Shown in pieces: positions 1 through 7,876 of a stretch of DNA of 36,643 bases. The translations under genes and the position numbers were made by a program. The notes beneath the pieces are model-generated. The model ran no database searches and had not been told where the DNA came from. It saw only the letters and a list, made by a program, of their open reading frames with translations. Source of the DNA: Bacteroidia bacterium (lineage in GTDB: Bacteria > Bacteroidota > Bacteroidia > J057). The DNA lies in the NCBI GenBank assembly GCA_019695295.1, contig JAIBAH010000036.1, positions 1 to 36,643 on the forward strand. The letters run 5' to 3'. Every line of letters starts with the position of its first letter. Position 1 is the stretch's first letter.

Positions 1-115
1 TCGAAAGACACTCACAGGTTTGCTCAGCTACCTTTTGGGTATATTTATCAGACTGAGCATAAAATGAATTGAAGAATAAAACAAATAAGAATAGTGGTAA
101 TAATTTTTTTTCCAT
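1..115 (-). CDS. Secreted protein, N-terminal part only (runs off the window start)
   Basis: An ATG at 113-115 on the minus strand opens a frame that stays open to base 1 (38 codons). It begins MEKKLLPLFLFVLFFNSFYA, a typical Bacteroidota signal peptide with a KK n-region, a hydrophobic core and likely cleavage after FYA before QSD. The mature start holds a Cys-x-Cys (TCECLS). The start lies 18 bp downstream of the broken ABC ATPase gene's stop, so the two were probably one transcription unit. Only the first 38 residues are visible and no function can be assigned. Confidence 0.7.
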   Translation of the reverse strand, partial: MEKKLLPLFLFVLFFNSFYAQSDKYTQKVAEQTCECLS

Positions 116-133
116 TTTAAAATCAATTATTAA

Positions 134-829
134 TTAGTGTTTTAGTTTTGTTTTATCTGTAAAGCTTACTTTTCCGTTTTCCACCTCCAGAATTTTGTCG
201 GCATAGTCTCTGAGGCGGTAATCGTGGGTAACGATAACTACAGCCTTATCCATTTTGGAAAGCATGACAAGTTCATTCATAACTGTCGCAACAGATTGAG
301 TATCAAGCGAAGCAGTAGGTTCATCACACAAAAGAATCGGGGGATTGGTCACTAAAGCGCGTGCAATGGAAACCCGCTGAGACTGCCCTCCGGAAAGCTG
401 ACGGGGGAGATTTTTGGCACGGTCTGTCATCCCTACTTTATCCAGTGCTTCCATCGCTCTTTTGCGGGCTTAACTGTTTGACACCCCGAGCAACTGAAGG
501 GGATAAATCACATTTTCCAGAGCATTCAAAGGAGCAATCAGATTAAAAGACTGGAATACAAATCCAATATTTTCCAATCTGAGTTTTGCCATCTTTCTGG
601 AATTAAGGGTTTTGGTATCCACTCCGTTGATAATCACCTGACCGGAAGTCGGGTAAATGACACATCCCAGCAAAGACAGTAAGGTGGTTTTGCCCGAACC
701 GGAAGGTCCGATAATCAGCAGCAATTCCCCGGTCTTGATGGTCAGGTCGGTTTTATCCAAAGCGGTAATCAGAGTGTCTCCGCTTTTGTATATTTTATTG
801 GCTCCTGCTAATTCAGCGACTACTCTCAT
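134..829 (-). pseudogene. ABC transporter ATP-binding protein (LolD/MacB/DevA type), interrupted by an in-frame TAA
   Basis: Read through, this is one frame of about 231 codons, the usual length for export ATPases of the LolD/MacB/DevA group. The first 119 codons carry Walker A (GPSGSGKTT) and the Q-loop (FVFQSFNL). A TAA at 470-472 then interrupts the frame. Five codons later an ATG at 454 begins a second open stretch with the signature LSGGQSQRVSIARAL, Walker B (ILLCDEPTASLD) and the switch histidine (VTHD). Both halves share one frame, so this is a nonsense change and not a frameshift. Neither half can be a working ATPase alone, because Walker A and Walker B are separated. No permease gene is visible. 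A sequencing error cannot be excluded, and the bases themselves are unambiguous here. Confidence 0.85.
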
Positions 830-881
830 ATAAATTTTTTCTGTCCGGAAATCCAGGATTAATGTATTGTGTTACTGAAAT

Positions 882-933
882 TTTAGGGTATATCTGATGA
901 AACACAAAAATACCATTTTATACCCTAAACAGA
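882..933 (-). promoter_or_regulatory. Inverted repeat flanking a candidate promoter for the ABC ATPase gene
   Basis: An 11-bp perfect inverted repeat has arms TTTAGGGTATA (882-892) and TATACCCTAAA (919-929), with a 26-bp spacer. Within the spacer, on the minus strand, is TATTTTTG (905-912), which fits the Bacteroidota -7 box TAnnTTTG. A TCTG (930-933), close to the -33 box TTTG, lies 17 bp upstream of it. One arm would fall between the two promoter boxes and the other just after the transcription start, as in an operator for a dimeric regulator. The regulator is unknown. The promoter call is inference from consensus. Confidence 0.4.
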
Positions 934-1075
934 TTGTTGTTTCATTTTGTTTACATCCTTTTGAAACAAAAAACAATAACAGAATAAAATACAGATTCGC
1001 CCTGTCAATCACATAAAATTTCATTTTTTTTTGAAAAGTGAGAAAACTTTATTTATTTTACACATCAATTTATAA

Positions 1076-2602
1076 ATGTTAAATATGGGAAGACTCTTTC
1101 TTTTTTGTATCGGAGGAACCGGCTCAAGGGTTATGCGTTCATTAGTAATGCTTTTGGCCTCAGGAGTTAAGGTAGATGTAGAAAAAATCGTACCGATTAT
1201 CATAGATGTGGACAGTAAAAACGAGGATACAGCCCGGGCAATCAAATCGCTTGAGTTGTACAAACTCATTCGTGAACGGGTGTATGCTTCCAAGAATGTC
1301 CCTCAGGATGGTTTTTTCCTGACGGATATGTCTCCTTTGGGTTCTGAGGCGGTAGAAGGCTCAAACGTAACCAATATCAAAACCGCCTTTCAGCTGGAAT
1401 TCGGAAATATCACCAAGACTTTTTATAATTATCTGGAAGTAGCAAGGATGAATGACAATACTCAGACTCTCCTCCGTTTGCTGCTCGATGATTCTCCGGA
1501 GGAAGACCGGAATACAGAGTTGAATCTGAATCTGACCGTAGGGTTTAAAGGCAACCCGAATATAGGAAGTGTGATTTTCAATGAGCTGGTAAATACTGAC
1601 GAGTATAAATACTTTGCAAGGGCTTTTAATCCCAATGACAAAATTTTTATTGTAAGCTCTATTTTCGGCGGGACAGGCTCTGCCGGTTTTCCCCAACTCG
1701 TAAAAAACCTGAGAAGGAACTCCGGAAACATGAATGACGCGCTCAAAAAAGCAAAAATCGGAGCAACCGTAGTAATGCCTTATTTTACAGTAGAAGACAA
1801 TAACGGAAGTGCGGTAGATGCCCGTAATTTTATGTCAAAAACCAAAGCAGCCCTTTCTTATTATGAAAAGGAACTGAGAGGAGACGAAAAACTGGATGCT
1901 GTATATTATTTATATGATGAACCCGGAAATCCCTACGCCAACAATGAAGGAGGAGTTTCTCAGAAAAATGACGCACACTTTGTGGAAATGCTCGCAGCAA
2001 AGGCAGTCATTAAATTTGCCAATCAGAAACAATATGACGCAAGCACGGAATATTATGAGTATGCAATCCGTTCCAAGGAGCCTGTGCTCAATTTCACGCA
2101 TTTATTTGAAGACCCCACAAGGGACGTATTCCTGACGCTGCCAATGACCTGCTTCACCTATTTTGCCAAACTTTATGAAACAGTTTTGCCTTACGCTATC
2201 TTTCAGAAGGAAAAAGAGTTTGCAAAAAACCTTGAGCTGAAAAATAAATTCAAGGATAGCCGTTATATTTACAAGGATATTGATATTTTCCTCAGAGAGT
2301 ATTTCCTTCAGTATATGTCTGAACTTAGCCGGAATTCCAAGTTTGAGCCATTTAACCTTGCCGGTGACTTCAATGGAATGATAAACGGAAAACCCATTGT
2401 CGATACAAGAATCCGTGCGCTGAGGTGGGGAGATTTTGCGCTCAATGACGAAGGAACGTTTACGCAAAGAATGTCTCAGACAGAAGAAGCCCTCCGCAAG
2501 CAAAATGTTCCGGACGAAGAGCGGTTTATGAAAGTCTGTTATGATGCCTGCCGTTATGCGTTCGAACAGTATATTCAGCAGGCCCCGGTAGCCGATTATT
2601 GA
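1076..2602 (+). CDS. Tubulin/FtsZ-like GTPase-fold protein
   Basis: The 508-residue product has the two glycine-rich loops expected of the tubulin/FtsZ fold. An N-terminal nucleotide loop reads FCIGGTGSRVMRSL (about 10-23), and a tubulin-signature-like SSIFGGTGSAGFP sits at about 194-206. Between them is an acidic strand (IIIDVDSKNED, about 41-51). This pattern matches Pfam 'Tubulin_2'-type proteins as I recall them; no search was run. There is no signal peptide or clear membrane segment, so it is probably cytoplasmic. The start at 1076 is the first ATG; MGRLFLF at 1085 is an equally good alternative. It is followed 138 bp later by a pspA-like gene on the same strand, which suggests a membrane-associated role. 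Polymerisation and GTP use are unproven. Confidence 0.72.
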   Translation: MLNMGRLFLFCIGGTGSRVMRSLVMLLASGVKVDVEKIVPIIIDVDSKNEDTARAIKSLELYKLIRERVYASKNVPQDGFFLTDMSPLGSEAVEGSNVTNIKTAFQLEFGNITKTFYNYLEVARMNDNTQTLLRLLLDDSPEEDRNTELNLNLTVGFKGNPNIGSVIFNELVNTDEYKYFARAFNPNDKIFIVSSIFGGTGSAGFPQLVKNLRRNSGNMNDALKKAKIGATVVMPYFTVEDNNGSAVDARNFMSKTKAALSYYEKELRGDEKLDAVYYLYDEPGNPYANNEGGVSQKNDAHFVEMLAAKAVIKFANQKQYDASTEYYEYAIRSKEPVLNFTHLFEDPTRDVFLTLPMTCFTYFAKLYETVLPYAIFQKEKEFAKNLELKNKFKDSRYIYKDIDIFLREYFLQYMSELSRNSKFEPFNLAGDFNGMINGKPIVDTRIRALRWGDFALNDEGTFTQRMSQTEEALRKQNVPDEERFMKVCYDACRYAFEQYIQQAPVADY

Positions 2603-2740
2603 TTGGATTTTATTTGCGGGATTTCCCGAAAATGTAATAATTATTTTCCGGTTTCTACAAATATCCAAACTTTCTTTTTGATAGTTTCGTATATTAGTCT
2701 TATTATTGCAAAAAATTAGAAATTATAACTTTAAACTTGT

Positions 2741-3466
2741 ATGTGGAAAAGATTTGTACGTGCGATTAAATCCCTTTTTGGTGCAGGTATCAGCGCTATC
2801 GAAGATCCTAAGTTAATTCTGGAGCAAAATATCCGTGAATTAAACGATCAGGTTCCTAAAATGAATGAAAACATCGCTACTGTTAAGGCAAGCGTGAATC
2901 TTCTGGAAAAGGAAATGAACCGGCTGAAAACGGAATATCAGGATCTTGTATCCAAAATGAAAGCAGCTATTCAGGGTGGAAGAGATGATATTGCGCAGAA
3001 TTATGCACTTCGTCTTGAAACTGTGAAGGCTTCTCTTGCACAGACTCAGGCTCAGCATGCTTCTGCTCAGAAGGCATACGAAAAATCGCTGGAGGTTAAA
3101 AAAGCCTTTATGCGTGAGAAAGATAAAAAAATATCCGAAGCAAAAGAAGCCCTTCGTGCACACGAGAGAGCGAAATGGCAATCCAAAATTGCGGATACCC
3201 TCGAATCTTTTGAGGTGGCCGGACTTGATCAGACGCATGATGAAATGCTGAACAGAATAAACGAACAAACCGCTAAAAATGAAGCACGTATGGAAATCGC
3301 ACTCGAATCTGTGGATACCGAAGGGATGAAACTGGAGGAAGAAGCAGAAAAATTACGCGCTCAGGACCTGGTGAATAAATTCAAGGAGGAAATGGGAATG
3401 TTCGATTCCAATAAAAACAAAGTTCAGGACGACGTTGAAAATAATACACAGAAGTTAAAGAATTAA
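2741..3466 (+). CDS. pspA: PspA/IM30 (Vipp1) family membrane-remodelling protein
   Basis: The 241-residue protein is almost entirely predicted coiled coil. It starts with MWKRFVRAIKSLFGAGISAI, an amphipathic helix like helix alpha-0 of PspA/IM30, followed by EDPKLILEQNIREL, which matches the conserved family start. The length is slightly above E. coli PspA (222). PspA/IM30 proteins are homologous to ESCRT-III and form rings or rods that stabilise or remodel the inner membrane under envelope stress. The C-terminal tail after about residue 220 is Asp/Asn rich. No pspF, pspB or pspC is nearby; the partner here is the upstream tubulin-like gene. TTG (2706-2708)-N17-TAACTTTA (2726-2733) resembles a promoter, but it would leave almost no leader. 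A hairpin at 3483 ends the unit. Confidence 0.9.
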   Translation: MWKRFVRAIKSLFGAGISAIEDPKLILEQNIRELNDQVPKMNENIATVKASVNLLEKEMNRLKTEYQDLVSKMKAAIQGGRDDIAQNYALRLETVKASLAQTQAQHASAQKAYEKSLEVKKAFMREKDKKISEAKEALRAHERAKWQSKIADTLESFEVAGLDQTHDEMLNRINEQTAKNEARMEIALESVDTEGMKLEEEAEKLRAQDLVNKFKEEMGMFDSNKNKVQDDVENNTQKLKN

Positions 3467-3482
3467 TCTTTGCCTCATCTGT

Positions 3483-3519
3483 AAAAAACTGCTCTTTTTA
3501 TTAAGGAGCAGTTTTTTTT
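3483..3519 (+). terminator. Bidirectional rho-independent terminator
   Basis: A 12-bp stem pairs AAAAAACTGCTC (3483-3494) with GAGCAGTTTTTT (3506-3517) around an 11-nt loop, and the T run continues to 3519. It sits between two convergent genes, the pspA-like gene and rdgB. The A run on the 5' side supplies a T run for the minus strand as well, so it can serve both. Confidence 0.85.
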
Positions 3520-3534
3520 ATGTACTGTCTGATT

Positions 3535-4113
3535 CTATCGGTTTTTTATAAAATCGAAAAAACGCTTCATTGCTTTGCCTCTGTGAGAGATTTTGTTTTT
3601 TTCTTCCGGATTCATCTCTGCAAAAGTAATATCGTATCCGTCAGGCTGAAAAACGGGGTCATATCCGAATCCGCCATCGCCTCTGAGGGTATCCAGTATT
3701 TTCCCCTGCACTTCTCCCTCAAAGTAATACATCTCTTTCCCGTCATAAAAAGCAATTACCGTCAAAAACCTTGCGCTTCTGTCTTCTTTGTCTTTGAGAT
3801 TCTCAAGCAAAAGCCGGATATTGTCTGCTGCCTTACATTCCGGTCCGGCATAACGGGCAGAATAAACCCCGGGCGCACCGTTTAATGCCGCTACTTCCAG
3901 GCCGGTATCATCCGCAAAACAGGGAATACCGGTGTGTTCATAAAACGCTTTGGCCTTCAGGGCTGCATTTCCTCTCAGGGTGCTTTCTGTTTCTTCCACA
4001 TCAAAGGGGGGAAAATCCATAAAACTCAATAACTTATACTGATCTCCCAGAATCTCCCTGATTTCCTTTAATTTTCCGGTATTATTTGTTCCAAAAAACA
4101 ATTCTGTCCCCAT
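3535..4113 (-). CDS. rdgB: XTP/dITP diphosphatase (RdgB/HAM1 family)
   Basis: The 192-residue protein hydrolyses non-canonical purine triphosphates (ITP, dITP, XTP) to monophosphates, keeping them out of nucleic acids. It shows the family N-terminal motif TNNTGK (about 9-14), FADDTGLEV, and GDGGFGYDPVF near the C terminus, at the usual length. I chose the ATG at 4111-4113 (MGTELFFGTNN). The frame is open 14 codons further up, but that part (MLQIFFNNFYIYIF) does not match the family and overlaps the likely promoter. A TAACTTTG box lies about 40 bp upstream. It converges with the pspA-like gene over a shared terminator and diverges from the amidotransferase gene. Confidence 0.95.
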   Translation of the reverse strand: MGTELFFGTNNTGKLKEIREILGDQYKLLSFMDFPPFDVEETESTLRGNAALKAKAFYEHTGIPCFADDTGLEVAALNGAPGVYSARYAGPECKAADNIRLLLENLKDKEDRSARFLTVIAFYDGKEMYYFEGEVQGKILDTLRGDGGFGYDPVFQPDGYDITFAEMNPEEKNKISHRGKAMKRFFDFIKNR

Positions 4114-4152
4114 AAATATGTATATATAAAAATTGTTAAAAAATATTTGCAA

Positions 4153-4160
4153 CAAAGTTA
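4153..4160 (-). promoter_or_regulatory. Candidate -7 box for rdgB
   Basis: On the minus strand the sequence is TAACTTTG, an exact match to the Bacteroidota -7 consensus TAnnTTTG. It would start a transcript about 35 nt before the rdgB ATG. No convincing -33 TTTG was found at the right distance. Confidence 0.4.
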
Positions 4161-4214
4161 AGGGTTTATGGGTTATACTTTTTATCTTAGTATAAAATTT
4201 AGAAAATAAAAATC

Positions 4215-5045
4215 ATGTCATTCTCTCTTCCTAAAGTAGCGATTTTGGATTTATATAACGGGATAGCCAATCTTGGAATGAAAAATATTATTCATCTTAT
4301 TCATTCTGTGGGGCTTGAATACGATGTTTATGATGTAAGAGCCAAAAATGAAATCCCCGATATTGAAAAATATGATATCTATATTTCCACCGGAGGCCCC
4401 GGAAGTCCGTATGACGGAGAAGGCCTGCGCTGGGAAAATGACTATTTTTATCTCATAGACGAAATATGGAATCATAATCAGCAGAGGGAGAATAAAAAAT
4501 ATGTGTTTTTTATCTGTCATTCCTTTCAGATGATGGTGAGATACTTTAATCTGGGAGAAATTTACAAACGGCGCTCCATGTCTTTCGGTATTTTCCCGGT
4601 ACATAAAACGGAGGCAGGTGAAACAGACCCGCTTTTTAAAAACCTTGCAGACCCGTTTATGGTAGCCGATTTTCGGTATTATCAGATGATTCATCCCAAT
4701 ATGGCCAATATAGAAGGATTGGGAGGCTCTATTCTGGCACTGGAAAAAATCCGGCCTCAGGTAAGCCTTGACCGGGCAATTATGGCGATGAGAATCTCCC
4801 CTGAATTTATCGGGACTCAGTTTCATCCGGAAGCAAACCCGGAAGGGATGAGGATTTATTATTCTCACCCCGAAAAAAGAATTGAAATCATCAAACAGCA
4901 CGGTGAAGGAAAATATGACGGCATCATGGACCTGCTCGACGACAAGGACAGTGACAGTATTCAGACTACGTACGACTATCTTTTGCCGACCTTTCTCATT
5001 CAGGCTAAAAATCAGGTAATGAAAAACTCCCTTGAACTGGTTTAA
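4215..5045 (+). CDS. Class I (type 1) glutamine amidotransferase-like protein
   Basis: The 276-residue protein has a flavodoxin-like GATase1 layout. A glycine-rich STGGPGSPYD (about 58-67) comes first, then a nucleophile elbow FFICHSFQMM with Cys101, then QFHPEANPEG with His204 and Glu206 completing a Cys-His-Glu triad. The elbow is ICHSF rather than the usual G-x-C-x-G, as in several stand-alone amidotransferases. After about residue 215 there is a family-specific tail (LLDDKDSDS...) I do not recognise. Such enzymes release ammonia from glutamine or hydrolyse gamma-glutamyl compounds; the substrate and any synthetase partner are unknown. No partner domain is fused. It lies 55 bp upstream of the ANK-oxidoreductase gene and may be co-transcribed with it. 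Confidence 0.8.
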   Translation: MSFSLPKVAILDLYNGIANLGMKNIIHLIHSVGLEYDVYDVRAKNEIPDIEKYDIYISTGGPGSPYDGEGLRWENDYFYLIDEIWNHNQQRENKKYVFFICHSFQMMVRYFNLGEIYKRRSMSFGIFPVHKTEAGETDPLFKNLADPFMVADFRYYQMIHPNMANIEGLGGSILALEKIRPQVSLDRAIMAMRISPEFIGTQFHPEANPEGMRIYYSHPEKRIEIIKQHGEGKYDGIMDLLDDKDSDSIQTTYDYLLPTFLIQAKNQVMKNSLELV

Positions 5046-5100
5046 TTTTTTTCTCAAAAAGAAGTAAACCCGCCGCCAGAAATAAAAACTGAAAAACATT

Positions 5101-6369
5101 ATGTCTCAGGCTGACTGGAAATATATGTTTAAAGCAGTTCAGGATAATGATGCTGATATCCTGAATTATTACATTCAGCAGGGAATAGACCTGAACTTTC
5201 AGCATCCTGAATATTTTACGAGTGCGCTGATAGAAAGTATCCGGCTTGGTCATCATCGTATAACTCAGATTCTGCTTGAAAACGGAGCTTCTCCTGACAT
5301 TTGTGAGGTGGAGTCAGATAAAACCGCAAGGCAAATAGCCGAAGAGCTAAATAACAAAGATGCAATCCGGCTGATAAATTTTTATTCCGGAACCAATGCT
5401 TCTCCCCAAGAACCTCATTTTAACTCCAATAAGTCATTGAATCAAAATATGAAAGCAGTTATTTGTACTAAATACGGACCTCCTGAGGTATTGGAAATCC
5501 GGGAAGTTGCAAAGCCTGAGCCCAAAGACAACGAGGTGCTTGTCCGCATTGTTGCCACGGCTGTAAATTCAGGAGATGTGAGGGTCAGAGGGCTTGCGGT
5601 AGAAGGGTGGATGAAATGGATGATGCGACTCATTATTGGCTTCTCAGGTCCGAGAAAATCCATTTTGGGAACAGTATATTCAGGGATTGTGGAAAGGGCA
5701 GGCTCAAAGGTGTCCAGCTTCAAAACCGGAGATAAAGTATTCGGTATGACCGGATTCAGTTTTGGTACTTATGCAGAATACATAACCGTTAAGGAAAGGG
5801 GTAATATTGCTTTTATGCCGAAAAATGCCTCATATGAAGAGGCCGCTTCCCTGATTTTCGGGGGGCAAACTGCTATTCATTTTCTGGAGAAAGCCGGGAT
5901 TAAAGAACGGAAAACTCCCAAAGTGTTGATTATTGGCGCAACCGGTTCGGTGGGTACCGCTGCTACTCAGATAGCCTTGTATTATGGGGCTGATGTCACT
6001 GCAGTGTGTAGCACTCAGGGGAAAGAAATAGTGGAAAATGCAGGTATTTCCCAAATCATTTTATATGACAAAGAAGACTTTACCAAACAGGAAAACCGGT
6101 TTGATATCATCTTTGATGCCGTAGGCAAAACGAGCAGTAAGCAATGTAAACCTTTGCTGAATAAAGGCGGTATTTATAAAACTGTAGGAGGAACAGAAGT
6201 TGCTTCAGAGTCCCGGGAGCAGTTGGAGTTTCTGAAAGAACTGTATGAAAAAGGACTTCTGAAAGCAGTAATTGACAAAATTTACCCCATGAATCAAATC
6301 GTTGAAGCCCACAGATATGTTGATACCGGTAGAAAAAAAGGAAATGTAGTGCTGAAAATATCAGACTAA
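5101..6369 (+). CDS. Ankyrin-repeat / zinc-independent quinone-oxidoreductase (MDR) fusion
   Basis: The 422-residue product has two parts. Residues 1 to about 95 look like ankyrin repeats (AVQDNDADILNYYIQQGIDL and ALIESIRLGHHRITQILLEN, then GASPDI). Residues 117-422 are a full medium-chain dehydrogenase of the quinone-oxidoreductase type. They begin MKAVICTKYGPPEVLEI, have a GroES-like half, and then an NAD(P)-binding GATGSVG at about 279-285. The zinc-binding cysteines of alcohol dehydrogenases are absent, fitting zinc-independent NADPH:quinone or enone reductases. The ATG at 5449 has a context like a genuine start, so the oxidoreductase could also be made alone. The parts are joined by a Ser/Asn-rich linker without a frameshift. 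The substrate is unknown. Confidence 0.85.
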   Translation: MSQADWKYMFKAVQDNDADILNYYIQQGIDLNFQHPEYFTSALIESIRLGHHRITQILLENGASPDICEVESDKTARQIAEELNNKDAIRLINFYSGTNASPQEPHFNSNKSLNQNMKAVICTKYGPPEVLEIREVAKPEPKDNEVLVRIVATAVNSGDVRVRGLAVEGWMKWMMRLIIGFSGPRKSILGTVYSGIVERAGSKVSSFKTGDKVFGMTGFSFGTYAEYITVKERGNIAFMPKNASYEEAASLIFGGQTAIHFLEKAGIKERKTPKVLIIGATGSVGTAATQIALYYGADVTAVCSTQGKEIVENAGISQIILYDKEDFTKQENRFDIIFDAVGKTSSKQCKPLLNKGGIYKTVGGTEVASESREQLEFLKELYEKGLLKAVIDKIYPMNQIVEAHRYVDTGRKKGNVVLKISD

Positions 6370-6464
6370 TATTTCTCACCCCTTTTACCGGTTTTTTAAA
6401 CAGAAAGCTGCTTAGAGGCATACTATTGTAGGTCGTCCTCGGTGCATTCGCTCAATAACAGAAT

Positions 6465-7694
6465 TTACTGCTTCACAATCAGGCTTTTGTGCATATAGCC
6501 CTGATTGCCTTTCTCTGTGATTACTTCCCACCATGAGGTGCCGTTATCTTTACAGGAAATCCGCTGATTCGTCGGGATTCTTTCAATCAGCTTAGCGTCC
6601 TGATTGGGTTTTTGTCTGAGATTGGCAAAGCCTGTTGAACTTTTGACATAAGCAGCAGTAAAGCCCGCTGGTGCGCTTACAGTAACGGGGGCGGGAGCAG
6701 GCTTGGATGCCGGAACAGTAGCAGCAGGCCTGGACGCAAACGGGTTATCTGCCGGGCCGGTAGGGCCGTAGGAAGTGGTTGCCGGAACAGGATTCAGGAA
6801 ATTATCCACCTCCGATTTCCATTCATTATGATTGAGCACCTTGCTGCAAACCGTCTGAATAAAGGAATAACTCTCCGGCTGTAAAAACGTATTGCTCTTC
6901 TGGCGGAAAGTGGATGGAATCGTATTGGTAATTACTACATGAGTACCTTTGGTTACAAAATTTCCTACGGTAACGATATTTTTGGTAGAAACTTCCTGAC
7001 CCTCATCTATAATCCGTACACACCCTTCGGTCGGGCGGCTGTACCCTCCGTGAATACAGATTCCCCCTCCGGTTTTTTTCTCTTTGGAGTCATGTACATT
7101 GGGATAATTCAGGTGAATATTGTACCCCCCGAATTTATTGTAGATTTCATCATCATCCACTGTGGTAAGGTCATTGGTAATCGCTGACTCAGAAGTAACA
7201 CAATAATGTCCCAAAGGTGTTTTTTTATCGCCTTCTTTTTGTTTCATAATACCCGATATTCCAAATTTGCATTTGAAACGGTTTTTGATTTTTACCTGTT
7301 GGGTTTTATTATCAATAGAAATCAGATAGCAGAGCCCTTCGGTAGCACTTGTCGCATGAATCAGCACTAATTTGGTAATATTCACAGCCTGATAAGTAGG
7401 AAACCCCTTACGATGAGTGCCATCTGACTCTGTCAGGTATTTACCATCCACATAACCCGTATAATCGCCCCATTTTACCTTGTGCCAGGTGGCATTGCCT
7501 TTTTTCAGGCTTTCGAGGCTCGTCAGGGTTTCTCCGTCAGGAATCAAAGCCAACGCCTCTCCTTTTTGAGCCTGAGCATATAAAAATATATCTTCCTCTG
7601 TCGGATTAGTGACATCAAAATCTTTTTGTCCGTAAGATTGTCCGAAAAGCAGACAAATAAGCATGAAGGTTGAAAATAAAAGTGAAATTCTCAT
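6465..7694 (-). CDS. Secreted L,D-transpeptidase (YkuD domain) with SH3b domains
   Basis: The 409-residue protein has a signal peptide (1 to about 22, ending SYGQ). An SH3b-like domain follows at about 35-88 (WHKVKWGDYTGYVDGKYL), a YkuD catalytic domain at about 100-258, a Pro/Ala-rich linker (about 295-340), and a second SH3b domain at the end (FANLRQKPN...WWEVITEKGNQGYMHKSLI). The catalytic signature is CIHGGYSRPTEGCVRI with His215, Cys225 and Arg227. Here TEGC takes the place of the usual SHGC, while His, Cys and Arg are kept. The family makes 3-3 peptidoglycan cross-links or attaches proteins to peptidoglycan. It converges with the ANK-oxidoreductase gene; no clear terminator lies in the 95-bp gap. 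Confidence 0.9.
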   Translation of the reverse strand: MRISLLFSTFMLICLLFGQSYGQKDFDVTNPTEEDIFLYAQAQKGEALALIPDGETLTSLESLKKGNATWHKVKWGDYTGYVDGKYLTESDGTHRKGFPTYQAVNITKLVLIHATSATEGLCYLISIDNKTQQVKIKNRFKCKFGISGIMKQKEGDKKTPLGHYCVTSESAITNDLTTVDDDEIYNKFGGYNIHLNYPNVHDSKEKKTGGGICIHGGYSRPTEGCVRIIDEGQEVSTKNIVTVGNFVTKGTHVVITNTIPSTFRQKSNTFLQPESYSFIQTVCSKVLNHNEWKSEVDNFLNPVPATTSYGPTGPADNPFASRPAATVPASKPAPAPVTVSAPAGFTAAYVKSSTGFANLRQKPNQDAKLIERIPTNQRISCKDNGTSWWEVITEKGNQGYMHKSLIVKQ

Positions 7695-7876
7695 AAATCT
7701 TAGTCAAAAAATAAATCAATATTAAGTTCTTTACAAATATCGCAAAAATTATACAAAACTCCATTTTACAGGAAATTATAAGTGATTTTTTTGTGAAAAA
7801 TTTCTTTTTTCAGTAAAAAAATCAATCTGTCTGAATTTTTAATGAACTGTTTTCTACCGTATTCACCGGAAATCTG

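Noticed and set aside
2706-2733. TTG-N17-TAACTTTA as the promoter of the PspA-like gene
   Set aside because: It resembles the consensus but ends 7 bp before the ATG, which would give an almost leaderless RNA, so I did not list it as a feature.
4251-5099. 282-codon minus-strand open frame
   Set aside because: It is antisense to the glutamine amidotransferase gene with its catalytic Cys, His and Glu; the antisense product is Phe/His rich and looks random.
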